9,187 bases of DNA from Candidatus Poseidoniales archaeon (GCA_012959845.1 DUCL01000267.1:1-9187); one strand, 5' to 3'; counted from the stretch's first letter, positions 1-7,069 are shown. Made by a program: numbers and translations. The notes: generated by a model from the sequence alone, not told the origin.

Positions 1-1676
1 GCGTAATTATTGTCATAAATATTTACATCATGTCCAGCATCATTGCCATTTGAACCGAGGAATGATGCCCATTGCCATCCACCATTCTTGTCTATCATTG
101 CGACAACAATATTTTTGGAAACAGTGCCTTGTCGGCTATCAGAATACGAAGAACCCACTTGTACTCCTACTCCACTATTGAGTAAAATGTCGTTTCCGTA
201 ATATCCTGTGATAATGCTTGAGCCATTTTGGAAAGTATCAATTGAATTGAAACCATGTCCATAATTAGATGCTCCACCATCCCTTGTCCATTCCCATTGA
301 CCTAGAGAGTCGAGTTTGGCAACAAAACCTATTGTACAATCACCATTACAATTGCTCATGTCTATTTTCCCTGATTTTCCCCATGAATCGAAATAATACC
401 CAGTTCCTTGGCCAGTTTTTGGACTTCCTAATGTGCCTGTAATGTACACATTACCTTGGCCATCAAGAGAGATGTCACCCCCATTCCAGCCACTATTGTA
501 TTCTGCATCATCTCCGGTAATGTTTGCCGTCCAATCACAAACTCCGTTTGAATTATATTTCACTACAAAGAGGAACAGTAACTCTGGCAAATCACATCCA
601 CCAATTGTGTGGTCGGTCTTATCATCACCTGAAGCAGTACCAAGTGCGAAGATATCTCCTGTAGGTGATACTACAACATCATTGATAATAAAATCGGAAT
701 CATCAGTACCCGATTGTTGTATCCAATCGAATGCCATAGCGCCATCGGGTATTGCAGAGAGATTGATCGGTGGTAGTGGATTTTGGTTATTGCTTTGCCA
801 AGGATAATCAAGGTGTGAAGTTTCATTGAAAACAGTGGCAGAAGCTGCTTGCTGTAGTTCAAGGACTACTGAATTAGAAAGACTGGTTGAATGAGATAAA
901 CCAACAGGGTCATCACCTGTAATCGTTGCATAGATTACCACTGCAGCAAGATAAGAGCCAGAAAGCGAAGGGTGACTACCGTCACTGCTGTAAAGGTCAT
1001 AGAATAGATTTCCAGAATTGGTCGGAGTTCCACCATCTGCTACAATTCTGTCATGAATGTGCTCAAATGCAAGTCCTACAGGGGCAACCCATACATCTCC
1101 ATGCGAGGACATATTGTCGCGGTAATCTAAATATCCAGCCTCAAGTTCGTCCTGCATTGTTGAGAAATCAGGGAATCTCTGTGTATTGACACTGTCTCCA
1201 TCACGACGACCCCAAGTCATCATTAGAACGGAATCTGCTCCTTTATCATCGATAGTTTGTGCAAGTTGAACTGCTCCATTTTTACTATTAATCCATTCTT
1301 GATGGGCGCGAGGGAAACCAGGTATCTGACTTTGGTCTTGAAGAACTACCCAATTCCATGCACCATTGTTGAGAGTAGTATTCCATTGATGACTTGCTGT
1401 CCCTACATTGCTAGAATGCTGTGAAAGACGCATTCCACCTCCGGTTAAACTTGTGACATTGGCTGGTTTTGATGCATCAGTCATCACCCCGTCAATAAGG
1501 TTGTCAAGAGAATTAGCCGAGGTGTAACTATTGCCCATCATCAATATCTCTAAAGAAACAGGGCTTGATTCTAAGACTCCATCATCTGCTTGCAGATGGG
1601 ATGAAAGTGGACCCTGCATCGGTGAAAAACAAAACAATGCCAGAATAGAAATTACCAGTAACCTCTTTGCTGACAT
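1..1676 (-). CDS. Exported SGNH-hydrolase-like protein with C-terminal beta-propeller repeats (partial, 3' end outside window)
   Basis: The frame stays open for 558 codons from an ATG at 1676 to the left edge, so the C-terminus is missing. Residues 1-26 form a signal peptide (MSAKRLLVISILALF, then small residues), so the protein is exported. Residues 41-260 look like an SGNH/GDSL hydrolase. Block I is GNSYT, with Ser50 as candidate nucleophile. A Gly-rich turn lies at 79-81, VVLQDQSQ at 110-117, TWGRRDGD at 154-161, and SDGSHP carries the Asp232/His235 pair. From about residue 310 the chain changes to propeller-type repeats. These are marked by aromatic pairs (FDW 316, CDW 380, WEW 462, WQW 535) alternating with D-x-x-G-N-V-Y-I-T-G-like strands, as in SBBP-type repeats. 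Such hydrolases usually remove acyl or acetyl groups from glycans or lipids; the substrate here is unknown. The SGNH call is fairly secure, and the fold of the second half is inference. Confidence 0.8.
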   Translation of the reverse strand, partial: MSAKRLLVISILALFCFSPMQGPLSSHLQADDGVLESSPVSLEILMMGNSYTSANSLDNLIDGVMTDASKPANVTSLTGGGMRLSQHSSNVGTASHQWNTTLNNGAWNWVVLQDQSQIPGFPRAHQEWINSKNGAVQLAQTIDDKGADSVLMMTWGRRDGDSVNTQRFPDFSTMQDELEAGYLDYRDNMSSHGDVWVAPVGLAFEHIHDRIVADGGTPTNSGNLFYDLYSSDGSHPSLSGSYLAAVVIYATITGDDPVGLSHSTSLSNSVVLELQQAASATVFNETSHLDYPWQSNNQNPLPPINLSAIPDGAMAFDWIQQSGTDDSDFIINDVVVSPTGDIFALGTASGDDKTDHTIGGCDLPELLFLFVVKYNSNGVCDWTANITGDDAEYNSGWNGGDISLDGQGNVYITGTLGSPKTGQGTGYYFDSWGKSGKIDMSNCNGDCTIGFVAKLDSLGQWEWTRDGGASNYGHGFNSIDTFQNGSSIITGYYGNDILLNSGVGVQVGSSYSDSRQGTVSKNIVVAMIDKNGGWQWASFLGSNGNDAGHDVNIYDNNY

Positions 1677-1697
1677 GGTTCTGCGATGAGTGGAGTC

Positions 1698-1705
1698 TAA
1701 ATTAA
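1698..1705 (-). promoter_or_regulatory. TATA-like box for the exported SGNH protein gene
   Basis: On the minus strand the sequence reads TTAATTTA, centred about 25 bases upstream of the ATG at 1676. No Shine-Dalgarno sequence lies between them. Archaeal TATA boxes sit about 25-27 bases before the transcription start, so this spacing suggests a leaderless mRNA beginning at or near the ATG. It is a single weak-consensus match. Confidence 0.4.
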
Positions 1706-1713
1706 CCGTTCGT

Positions 1714-1727
1714 AAAGAACAAAAACC
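1714..1727 (-). terminator. Possible oligo-T terminator after ribD
   Basis: Just after the ribD stop codon, the minus strand reads GGTTTTTGTTCTTT. Archaeal RNA polymerase commonly terminates at T-rich runs without a strong hairpin. Together with the TATA-like box that follows, this suggests that ribD and the SGNH gene are separate transcripts. There is only a weak 4-bp stem nearby (GTTC/GAAC). Confidence 0.35.
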
Positions 1728-1729
1728 AA

Positions 1730-2740
1730 TCAACGACTCCAATATTGAACAGTTTCTTCGCCCCATGTTTGGTCATCAGCACGAATTAATCCCGCATCGC
1801 TAAGGACCTGAGAATTTATTCCGCTATCATATGGCGCCTGATGTTCTACAGAGGATTGAATCAAGAAAAACTCATCAACCAATTTTTCATCGAGGAAATG
1901 CTTGACAGTTTTAGGTCCTCCTTCAACCATCAATGTTTGAATTTCCATATCTCCTAATCGGTTCAATACATTGGCTAAATCTCTAAAATCATCCTGTAAA
2001 ACAAGAGTTTCTGTTCCATCGTTTAGAACTTGACACTGTGCTGGTATTCTAGCATTAGGATCTATTACGATTCGTAGAGGTTGCTTAGAAGTTTCAACCC
2101 TTGACGCCAATAGTGAAGGGTTATCTCGTACAATGGTTTCAACTCCTACCAATATTGCATCACTTTCTGCCCTCATTTGGTGAACTAAATCTAAACATTT
2201 TTCAGAGGTAAAACGTCCAGCATCCTTACTTCTATCATCGACACTACCATTACAATCGATAGCCATTTTGACGGTTACGATTGGTTTACGATATTTGCAC
2301 CAATGTAGGAATGGCCTCATTTGGTCAGCCGCTTGACCTTCTAATAGTCCGGATTTGACAGAAACACCTGCCAGTTGAAGAACAGTAATTCCTTGGCCTC
2401 TGACAGTTGGATTTGGGTCTGCATGAGCCACGATTACCGATTTCACTCCTGCCCACATTAACGCTTCAGTACAAGGGGGAGTTCTGCCAAAGTGATTACA
2501 AGGTTCTAGGGTAACATAAGCAGTTGCACCATTAGGAGATTCACCCTTTTTCTCAGCATCGTGGATTGCCATTTGCTCAGCGTGTAATCCTCCAAGGTGG
2601 TCATGCCAACCTTCTGCAATAATTTGGCCATCCTTGACCAATACACATCCAACTAATGGGTTGGGAGAAACTCTGCCTTTACCGCGAATCGCTACATCTA
2701 ATGCAGCTGACATGAATTTGATATCATCGTCACTCCACAT
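1730..2740 (-). CDS. ribD: Bifunctional riboflavin biosynthesis protein RibD (pyrimidine deaminase / reductase)
   Basis: RibD carries out two successive riboflavin steps in the cytosol: deamination of the diaminopyrimidinone product of GTP cyclohydrolase II, then NADPH-dependent reduction of the ribosyl side chain. The deaminase domain (about residues 1-140) has SPNPLVGC near 25-32, the zinc/catalytic motif HAE at 53-55 and Cys81 and Cys90 in EPCNHFGRTPPC. The reductase domain (about 150-336) has VKMAIDCNGSVD, RAESDAILVGVETIVRDNP and a late VEGGP that fits the NADPH site. At 336 residues it is near the usual 350-370. I chose ATG 2740 because its MWSDDD start matches RibD N-termini; the frame extends to a TTG at 2764. 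No other rib gene is visible. The two-domain form is bacterial in style; many archaea use a stand-alone reductase (ArfC) instead, so acquisition by transfer is possible. Confidence 0.93.
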   Translation of the reverse strand: MWSDDDIKFMSAALDVAIRGKGRVSPNPLVGCVLVKDGQIIAEGWHDHLGGLHAEQMAIHDAEKKGESPNGATAYVTLEPCNHFGRTPPCTEALMWAGVKSVIVAHADPNPTVRGQGITVLQLAGVSVKSGLLEGQAADQMRPFLHWCKYRKPIVTVKMAIDCNGSVDDRSKDAGRFTSEKCLDLVHQMRAESDAILVGVETIVRDNPSLLASRVETSKQPLRIVIDPNARIPAQCQVLNDGTETLVLQDDFRDLANVLNRLGDMEIQTLMVEGGPKTVKHFLDEKLVDEFFLIQSSVEHQAPYDSGINSQVLSDAGLIRADDQTWGEETVQYWSR

Positions 2741-2845
2741 CGTTGCGCCCCTATTGTCTGCCAACCTCTATCATATGAAGAGTCATTGCCTAAAACAGAA
2801 AAAAACGGGAAAGGGTTCATCCATGTGTTAGGTCGTGCCTTAACT

Positions 2846-3898
2846 ATGGGATTAGTACATTGTATTGTCAATCCGGCCAGTAGGGATTTTCGTTGTGGAA
2901 AAATGTGGCCAAAATTACAATTAAAAATCAGCGCAGCAGGTAATGAAGTTCAAGCATACATGACTGAAAAGGTTGGCCATGGAGGACAGATTGCATATGA
3001 GATAAGGCAACGCTGGGAATCTTCACAACAAGGTGGGGAAAGCGAGGGTAAACCTCCACTTGTTGTAGCAGTGGGTGGAGATGGAATTGTCCATGAAATA
3101 GCAGGTGCCCTAAGAGGTTCAGATATTGTATTAGGTCAGTTACCATATGGTTCGGGAAATGATTATTGTATTGCACATAATATTCCAAGATTTGATTTGG
3201 ATAAGGCCATTGAGATTCTAACAACTGGAACTGATAGACGCTGTGGGGCGTGGAGAATTGAAGGAATCCCTTGTCAAAAAGAAGGCGACTATCCAGCACC
3301 AGAATCCAATGTTTGGGATGGAAAGCCTACGCGTGAAGGTAATGTAGTTAGGTGGGCATTCTTAGAAGCTGACTGTGGTATTACTTCTGATATTGGCAGG
3401 GCTAAGTTGAGAAGGGCAAAATGGATTAAAGGTTCAAAGAAGTATACCTATCTTGGAGTAACAACAATTCCATTTTGGAAGAGAAGAAAAGTCGAAGTAA
3501 CAATTGATGACGGAGAACCCGAAATTAGAGACTTTACTTTGATTTCGGTAACAGCAGCAGAAACTTTTGGAGGTGGATATCAGATAAACCCTGGAATGAA
3601 TCCAGTCAAGGAAACTGGTTTGTTGATATTTGCTCCACGTTTGAGTAGACTGGCTATGTTATCTTTAATGGGTCCAATCAAAAAAGGCAAGCACATTGGC
3701 AAATGGGGTATTACTCAAAAGCCTGCTAATAAATTGAATCTAAGATGTGTTTCACCTGATGGAAAACCGAGTGATAGTTCAACAAAAATAATCAGTTACC
3801 TCAATATTGATGGTGAACCAGTGATTCAATTGCCGGCAAAATTGGAATGGCATTTGGATCAAATAACCGTTAGAGGCGCCACACAAGTTGAGTGGTAA
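2846..3898 (+). CDS. Lipid kinase of the diacylglycerol kinase / YegS / LCB5 family
   Basis: A soluble or membrane-peripheral kinase of 350 residues that probably phosphorylates a lipid alcohol with ATP. The N-terminus VHCIVNPASRD matches the family's opening strand. The nucleotide loop is VVAVGGDGIVHE (GGDG at residues 77-80), followed by LPYGSGNDYC (about 99-108), the counterpart of the P-x-G-T-x-N-D motif. The C-terminal half has AETFGGGYQINPGMNP and INIDGEP-like strands, as in the family's beta-sandwich domain. In GGDGT the Thr is Ile here, and PLGTGND is PYGSGND. I chose ATG 2846 because homology begins there; the frame also offers TTG 2786 and GTG 2825. It is divergent from ribD with about 105 bases between starts, and convergent with the next gene with only 12 bases between stops. 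Archaea make ether lipids, so the natural substrate may be an archaeol precursor or salvage product rather than diacylglycerol; this is inference. Confidence 0.85.
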   Translation: MGLVHCIVNPASRDFRCGKMWPKLQLKISAAGNEVQAYMTEKVGHGGQIAYEIRQRWESSQQGGESEGKPPLVVAVGGDGIVHEIAGALRGSDIVLGQLPYGSGNDYCIAHNIPRFDLDKAIEILTTGTDRRCGAWRIEGIPCQKEGDYPAPESNVWDGKPTREGNVVRWAFLEADCGITSDIGRAKLRRAKWIKGSKKYTYLGVTTIPFWKRRKVEVTIDDGEPEIRDFTLISVTAAETFGGGYQINPGMNPVKETGLLIFAPRLSRLAMLSLMGPIKKGKHIGKWGITQKPANKLNLRCVSPDGKPSDSSTKIISYLNIDGEPVIQLPAKLEWHLDQITVRGATQVEW

Positions 3899-3910
3899 TA
3901 CAAATTAATA

Positions 3911-5428
3911 TCACATAGAGAAGTCTGAAAAGTCTTCTTCTTCCTCTTCTTCAAAAGTATTGCTACTTTCTTCATTCTTTCCTTGCCAAGGTTCTGCTTT
4001 AGGTTGTTGGGCTTTCTTTGTTGCACGTTTCTTGACAACTTTCTTTTTAGGTTCTTCACGATGTGTAGAACTTCCGGAAACTGCTGATGAAAAGTGTGAG
4101 CGCTTACTAGGTGCTGGTTCAGTATTGGAGGTGACGGACGACCTAGTAGCTGGCGCTGAAACATTTGCTGAAGAAGCAATAGTGGTGCTTTTTTGCGGTG
4201 CAGCCTTTCTTGAATTAGAAGAACTCTGAGACGCAATACTCTGTGCTTCAGAAGTTGCTACTACACTAGAGCCCTTAGAGCCAAATTCGGAAGTAGTTGG
4301 TTCGCTAGAACCAGATTGTAAAGCGCTATCCATATCGAAGCCAACTAGGTCAACCGAATCCGCAGTATCTCTTTTTGTAGGTTTTTTACCTTCCTTTTTC
4401 GCCTCTGTAGAAGCATCTTTACGCGCTTCAGCATTTCGTTGCTTTGAGGTAGTCATACCTTCTGCCTTTGCCCTCTTCATATCAGTCTTAACTCTAGAAA
4501 CAGCAGCCATCGCTTTCTTTCCAACCAATATTTCCATTGAATGGGCAGCACCTTTTGAAACAGCAATCTTAGAAAACATGAACATTACAACTGCGCCACC
4601 AATTCCAAAAATTAGGAAGAATGTGATGAAACCTCCACGGCCGAGGTATGGAACATCACCCAAAACCCACTCATCTGAAGAATCTCCGCTTGAAGTAACA
4701 ACTGAATCTTGAAATTTAATTGATGTCACCATCAGATATACCGATTCAATATTGTTTTGGCCGATACCCATTTCACAGTTTTCGTTTACTTCATGCCAGT
4801 TAGAGAAATACCCAGCAGATGATGTACTATTTGTGTCTACAAGATAGCCTTCTATTTGCACAGGTTGATGCCATTCTCCAAGCGCCTGCATTCCATAAAG
4901 GATGTTTTCAGAGGTTGGTATTAATCCCAATACAAACCATCTTGAATCAGAGTCCGTATCAATTTCATCGAGGTCAACATTTCCAGCACCAGTATTAGGG
5001 TACAATGGTAATATCCAATTTTTGACTTGCACTCTTGGGATTTGTTCTCCATCCACAATGGCAGCATCTTTCATGGACATTGATTTAATTGCTACAGAAG
5101 CAGTAACCGCAAGGTCAAGGTCGGAAGCGCCATATAATTCATCATGAGATGTATAGAAATGACTTGCAGCCATATACCCAGTAAATGTGATCGGTTCACC
5201 ACCCTTATCGAGGGCTTTAGAATCAGTTTCAGCATTACAACCAACCGGCAACAATTCATCAAAAGTTTCTTTCTCATCTCCTAAAGAACTAGTAGCAGAA
5301 GCAGAGTCGGTTGTAAACTCAACTTTCACTTCACCATCGCCCACTCCCCAGCCAGCAGTGGTTGGAGACAAACAGCCAGCCAAGACCATGAGGGCGAAAA
5401 GAGATAGGGCAACAAGACCTCTGCGCAT
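3911..5428 (-). CDS. Membrane lipoprotein with one transmembrane helix and a low-complexity cytosolic tail, function unknown
   Basis: I do not recognise this 505-residue protein. The N-terminus MRRGLVALSLFALMVLAGC is a signal peptide with a lipobox (LAGC), so Cys19 would be lipidated outside the cell. Residues 20-262 form an acidic extracellular domain with two cysteines (64 and 218) that could pair. A hydrophobic helix spans about 266-290 (GFITFFLIFGIGGAVVMF), followed by SK and then a basic stretch, so the C-terminus should be cytosolic. Residues 291-330 are Lys/Ala/Met-rich and probably helical. Residues 331-485 are Ser/Ala/Thr/Lys low complexity, including a KKKVVKKRATKK cluster at 461-472. 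The end is strongly acidic (six Glu at 493-498, then DFSDFSM). The layout resembles an envelope scaffold or sensor rather than an enzyme. No Shine-Dalgarno sequence precedes the ATG; a CATATTTT element at 5480-5487 could be a TATA box. The gene lies 85 bases after tRNA-Ser. Confidence 0.85.
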   Translation of the reverse strand: MRRGLVALSLFALMVLAGCLSPTTAGWGVGDGEVKVEFTTDSASATSSLGDEKETFDELLPVGCNAETDSKALDKGGEPITFTGYMAASHFYTSHDELYGASDLDLAVTASVAIKSMSMKDAAIVDGEQIPRVQVKNWILPLYPNTGAGNVDLDEIDTDSDSRWFVLGLIPTSENILYGMQALGEWHQPVQIEGYLVDTNSTSSAGYFSNWHEVNENCEMGIGQNNIESVYLMVTSIKFQDSVVTSSGDSSDEWVLGDVPYLGRGGFITFFLIFGIGGAVVMFMFSKIAVSKGAAHSMEILVGKKAMAAVSRVKTDMKRAKAEGMTTSKQRNAEARKDASTEAKKEGKKPTKRDTADSVDLVGFDMDSALQSGSSEPTTSEFGSKGSSVVATSEAQSIASQSSSNSRKAAPQKSTTIASSANVSAPATRSSVTSNTEPAPSKRSHFSSAVSGSSTHREEPKKKVVKKRATKKAQQPKAEPWQGKNEESSNTFEEEEEEDFSDFSM

Positions 5429-5503
5429 ATTGCTTGCAGAGTGGCTTCAGTTTGAGAACCCTTTCATCAAAAACGCTGAAAATATGCAAGCCATCAAGGT
5501 CAA

Positions 5504-5511
5504 TTAAAAGA
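5504..5511 (-). terminator. Possible T-run terminator after tRNA-Ser
   Basis: The minus strand reads TCTTTTAATT directly after the mature tRNA end. Short T-runs like this commonly end archaeal tRNA transcripts. There is no independent support. Confidence 0.3.
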
Positions 5512-5513
5512 GG

Positions 5514-5597
5514 CGCAGACGGAGAGATTCGAACTCCCGTGCCACAAAGGGCACCGGATTTCAAATCCGGCGCAATACCAGGCTATGCGACGTCTGC
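5514..5597 (-). tRNA. tRNA-Ser(UGA)
   Basis: This 84-base gene folds into a complete class II cloverleaf. The acceptor stem GCAGACG pairs with CGTCTGC. The D stem GCA/TGC encloses a loop containing TGG. The anticodon stem CCGGA/TCCGG closes the loop TTTGAAA, giving anticodon TGA (5561-5563), which reads UCA serine codons. A long variable arm (TGCC/GGCA around CTTTGT) is the serine signature. The T arm is GGGAG, TTCGAAT, CTCTC with one G-U pair. The discriminator base is G, as in archaeal serine tRNAs. The next bases are CCT, so CCA is not fully encoded and must be added after transcription. No TATA box is evident upstream, so it may be read from the SCO transcript. Confidence 0.96.
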
Positions 5598-5669
5598 AGT
5601 GGTTGTGCGAAGAGCCTCCCTTTCATCCCCTTTTCGGCGCAAAATGTTGGCCGGCGAAGGTCAGATTGG
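5598..5669 (-). other. Spacer between the SCO gene and tRNA-Ser
   Basis: These 72 bases are more GC-rich than the surroundings and contain purine-rich stretches on the minus strand (GAAAAGGGGATGAAAGGGAGG). I see no open frame, TATA box or strong hairpin. It may be a transcribed 5' leader of the tRNA. Confidence 0.4.
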
Positions 5670-7010
5670 TCACTCTTCATCCTCATCGGAGGAACGGACA
5701 TTTATGGCAATTGCTGTCAAGCCAAGTGCTGAGACTGCCATGGTAAAACTAAATCCAGGTAGGCCTGGACTTGCGGGTAAATCATTTTCTGAACCGTATA
5801 ATTCTTCTACATCAGAAATAAAATCTTCAACATGCCAATCATCTCCAGTCCATGCAATACGTGGTTTTCGCTCATTATCTAAGATGTAGGTTATTGTGGA
5901 ATGGCCAACCTCAAATTGGTCTGCTGGAGTTGTACCAACACACGATAATTTGTCCCCTTCTGCCCATTGGAAACCATCATCGCACATACAATGCTTGCCA
6001 GTGCCTTCACCCATCTGCCAGCCATTACCATTACATTCAGCAATTTCACTTTCACTGGAATTATGTTCATTTGTATAGTTCATCCACACCATGGCGGCAT
6101 TTTCACAATCAATTTGCTGGGTGTGATTGGTAGTCATGTTATTTTCCATATCATTACAAACCATATTGCTACCAGGAATTGGTAGATAAGAAAGGTTAGA
6201 ATTTGATGCAGCCCAAGCGATGTGATCAGTATCTTGTCCCAACATTATAGATTCAATTCCCACTGGACTCTCTTGCCAAGAAGCATTAGTTCCATTCCAT
6301 TGGTATAGTGACCACCACCAAGAATAATCAGCAGGAGCATCGACATCATTGATTCCATTTACGGAAATTCCCCATGTTTCATGTACGGAATAATTGAGTG
6401 AGACATTGTGCATATCCATTGTTGTATCAGTTAAATTCCAACCAGTTGCATTTTCCAAAGGCAACACTTGGTTGTGCCCATCTAGCAACATTGTAGTATT
6501 ATTTGGGTAAAGAATTGAAACTTGATTTTCTATTCCTTCACTTGAATTCATCGATATGTGTGCATCTATTACATCTTTTGATACCACAACGCCAAAAGTA
6601 TCCCAAATTACTTGCAATTCCTCTTCAGTTCCACTTAGAAGTGGCCAATCTATGCCATGTAGTTGTGAGTAATCAAGAAGCCTTTCAGGTGTATCATAAG
6701 CAGGGTCTACAGTAATTGAAACAAAGCCCACATCATCGGCAATATCCGCTGAAAGTCCTTGCTGAACCGAATTTAGATTTTGAGTAATCACTGGACAAAC
6801 CGAATCACATCTTGTGAAAATAAATGAGACAACTAAGAGGTCTCCTTGCAAAGCGTAAAGAGAACGATTTTCAGAATGTTGGTCTATCAGTGTAAAATCA
6901 TCTATCGCAGTTCGATTTAGAACATATCCTTTGTATGCTGAAGCAGTAGGTACTGAAGATATCAACAAACAGGCGATGAGTGCAACCGCAATAAATTCAC
7001 GTTTCAGCAT
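5670..7010 (-). CDS. SCO1/SenC-type copper chaperone with large internal insertion and PGF-like C-terminal anchor
   Basis: SCO proteins are thioredoxin-fold copper chaperones outside the cell that help build the CuA site of oxidase subunit II. Counting from ATG 7010 (446 residues), 1-25 is a signal peptide (MLKREF, hydrophobic core, TASA). The copper site is TRCDSVCP, Cys68 and Cys72 (C-x3-C), followed by VSITVDPAYDTPERL, typical of the family. The conserved His appears only at 370, in VGHSTITYILD, because about 215 residues are inserted after position 150. The insertion holds a DUF4430-like segment (about 165-272, with SWWWSLYQWNG) and a Cys-rich EGF-like segment (Cys326, 341, 343, 357, with CMCDDGFQW). 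The C-terminus is LPGFS, a hydrophobic helix and then charged residues, like archaeal PGF-type sorting tails. Many N-x-S/T sites suit an exported archaeal glycoprotein. An in-frame ATG at 7037 adds nine residues, but the shorter form has the better signal peptide. It follows subunit IV by 59 bases. Confidence 0.88.
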   Translation of the reverse strand: MLKREFIAVALIACLLISSVPTASAYKGYVLNRTAIDDFTLIDQHSENRSLYALQGDLLVVSFIFTRCDSVCPVITQNLNSVQQGLSADIADDVGFVSITVDPAYDTPERLLDYSQLHGIDWPLLSGTEEELQVIWDTFGVVVSKDVIDAHISMNSSEGIENQVSILYPNNTTMLLDGHNQVLPLENATGWNLTDTTMDMHNVSLNYSVHETWGISVNGINDVDAPADYSWWWSLYQWNGTNASWQESPVGIESIMLGQDTDHIAWAASNSNLSYLPIPGSNMVCNDMENNMTTNHTQQIDCENAAMVWMNYTNEHNSSESEIAECNGNGWQMGEGTGKHCMCDDGFQWAEGDKLSCVGTTPADQFEVGHSTITYILDNERKPRIAWTGDDWHVEDFISDVEELYGSENDLPASPGLPGFSFTMAVSALGLTAIAINVRSSDEDEE

Positions 7011-7069
7011 AAATAATACGACCCACTGCAGATTCATAGAGTTGTTGCGAACATGTATGACTGCCTATA

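Noticed and set aside
433..1189. Plus-strand frames of 124 and 87 codons in the left region
   Set aside because: They are shadows of the uninterrupted minus-strand SGNH/propeller frame, which explains the whole stretch.
1706..1720. GTTC/GAAC inverted repeat as an intrinsic terminator hairpin
   Set aside because: The stem is only four base pairs; the adjacent T-run is a better explanation for termination, if any occurs there.
3859..4236. Minus-strand open frame rich in Gln, Arg, Leu and Lys over the lipoprotein tail
   Set aside because: Its composition is what a frame shift of Ser/Ala/Lys low-complexity codons gives; the lipoprotein frame has a signal peptide, helix and stop in the right places.
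5561..5563. Anticodon TGA read as a possible selenocysteine or suppressor tRNA
   Set aside because: The anticodon is UGA and reads UCA serine codons; a selenocysteine tRNA would have anticodon UCA and a longer acceptor arm.
5514..5597. tRNA-Ser as an integration site for a mobile element
   Set aside because: No integrase, no repeated tRNA 3' end and no change in gene character were seen on either side.
5434..5889. Plus-strand open frame of 151 codons across tRNA-Ser and the end of the SCO gene
   Set aside because: It runs antisense through a complete tRNA and a well-supported gene, and its product has no recognisable motif.
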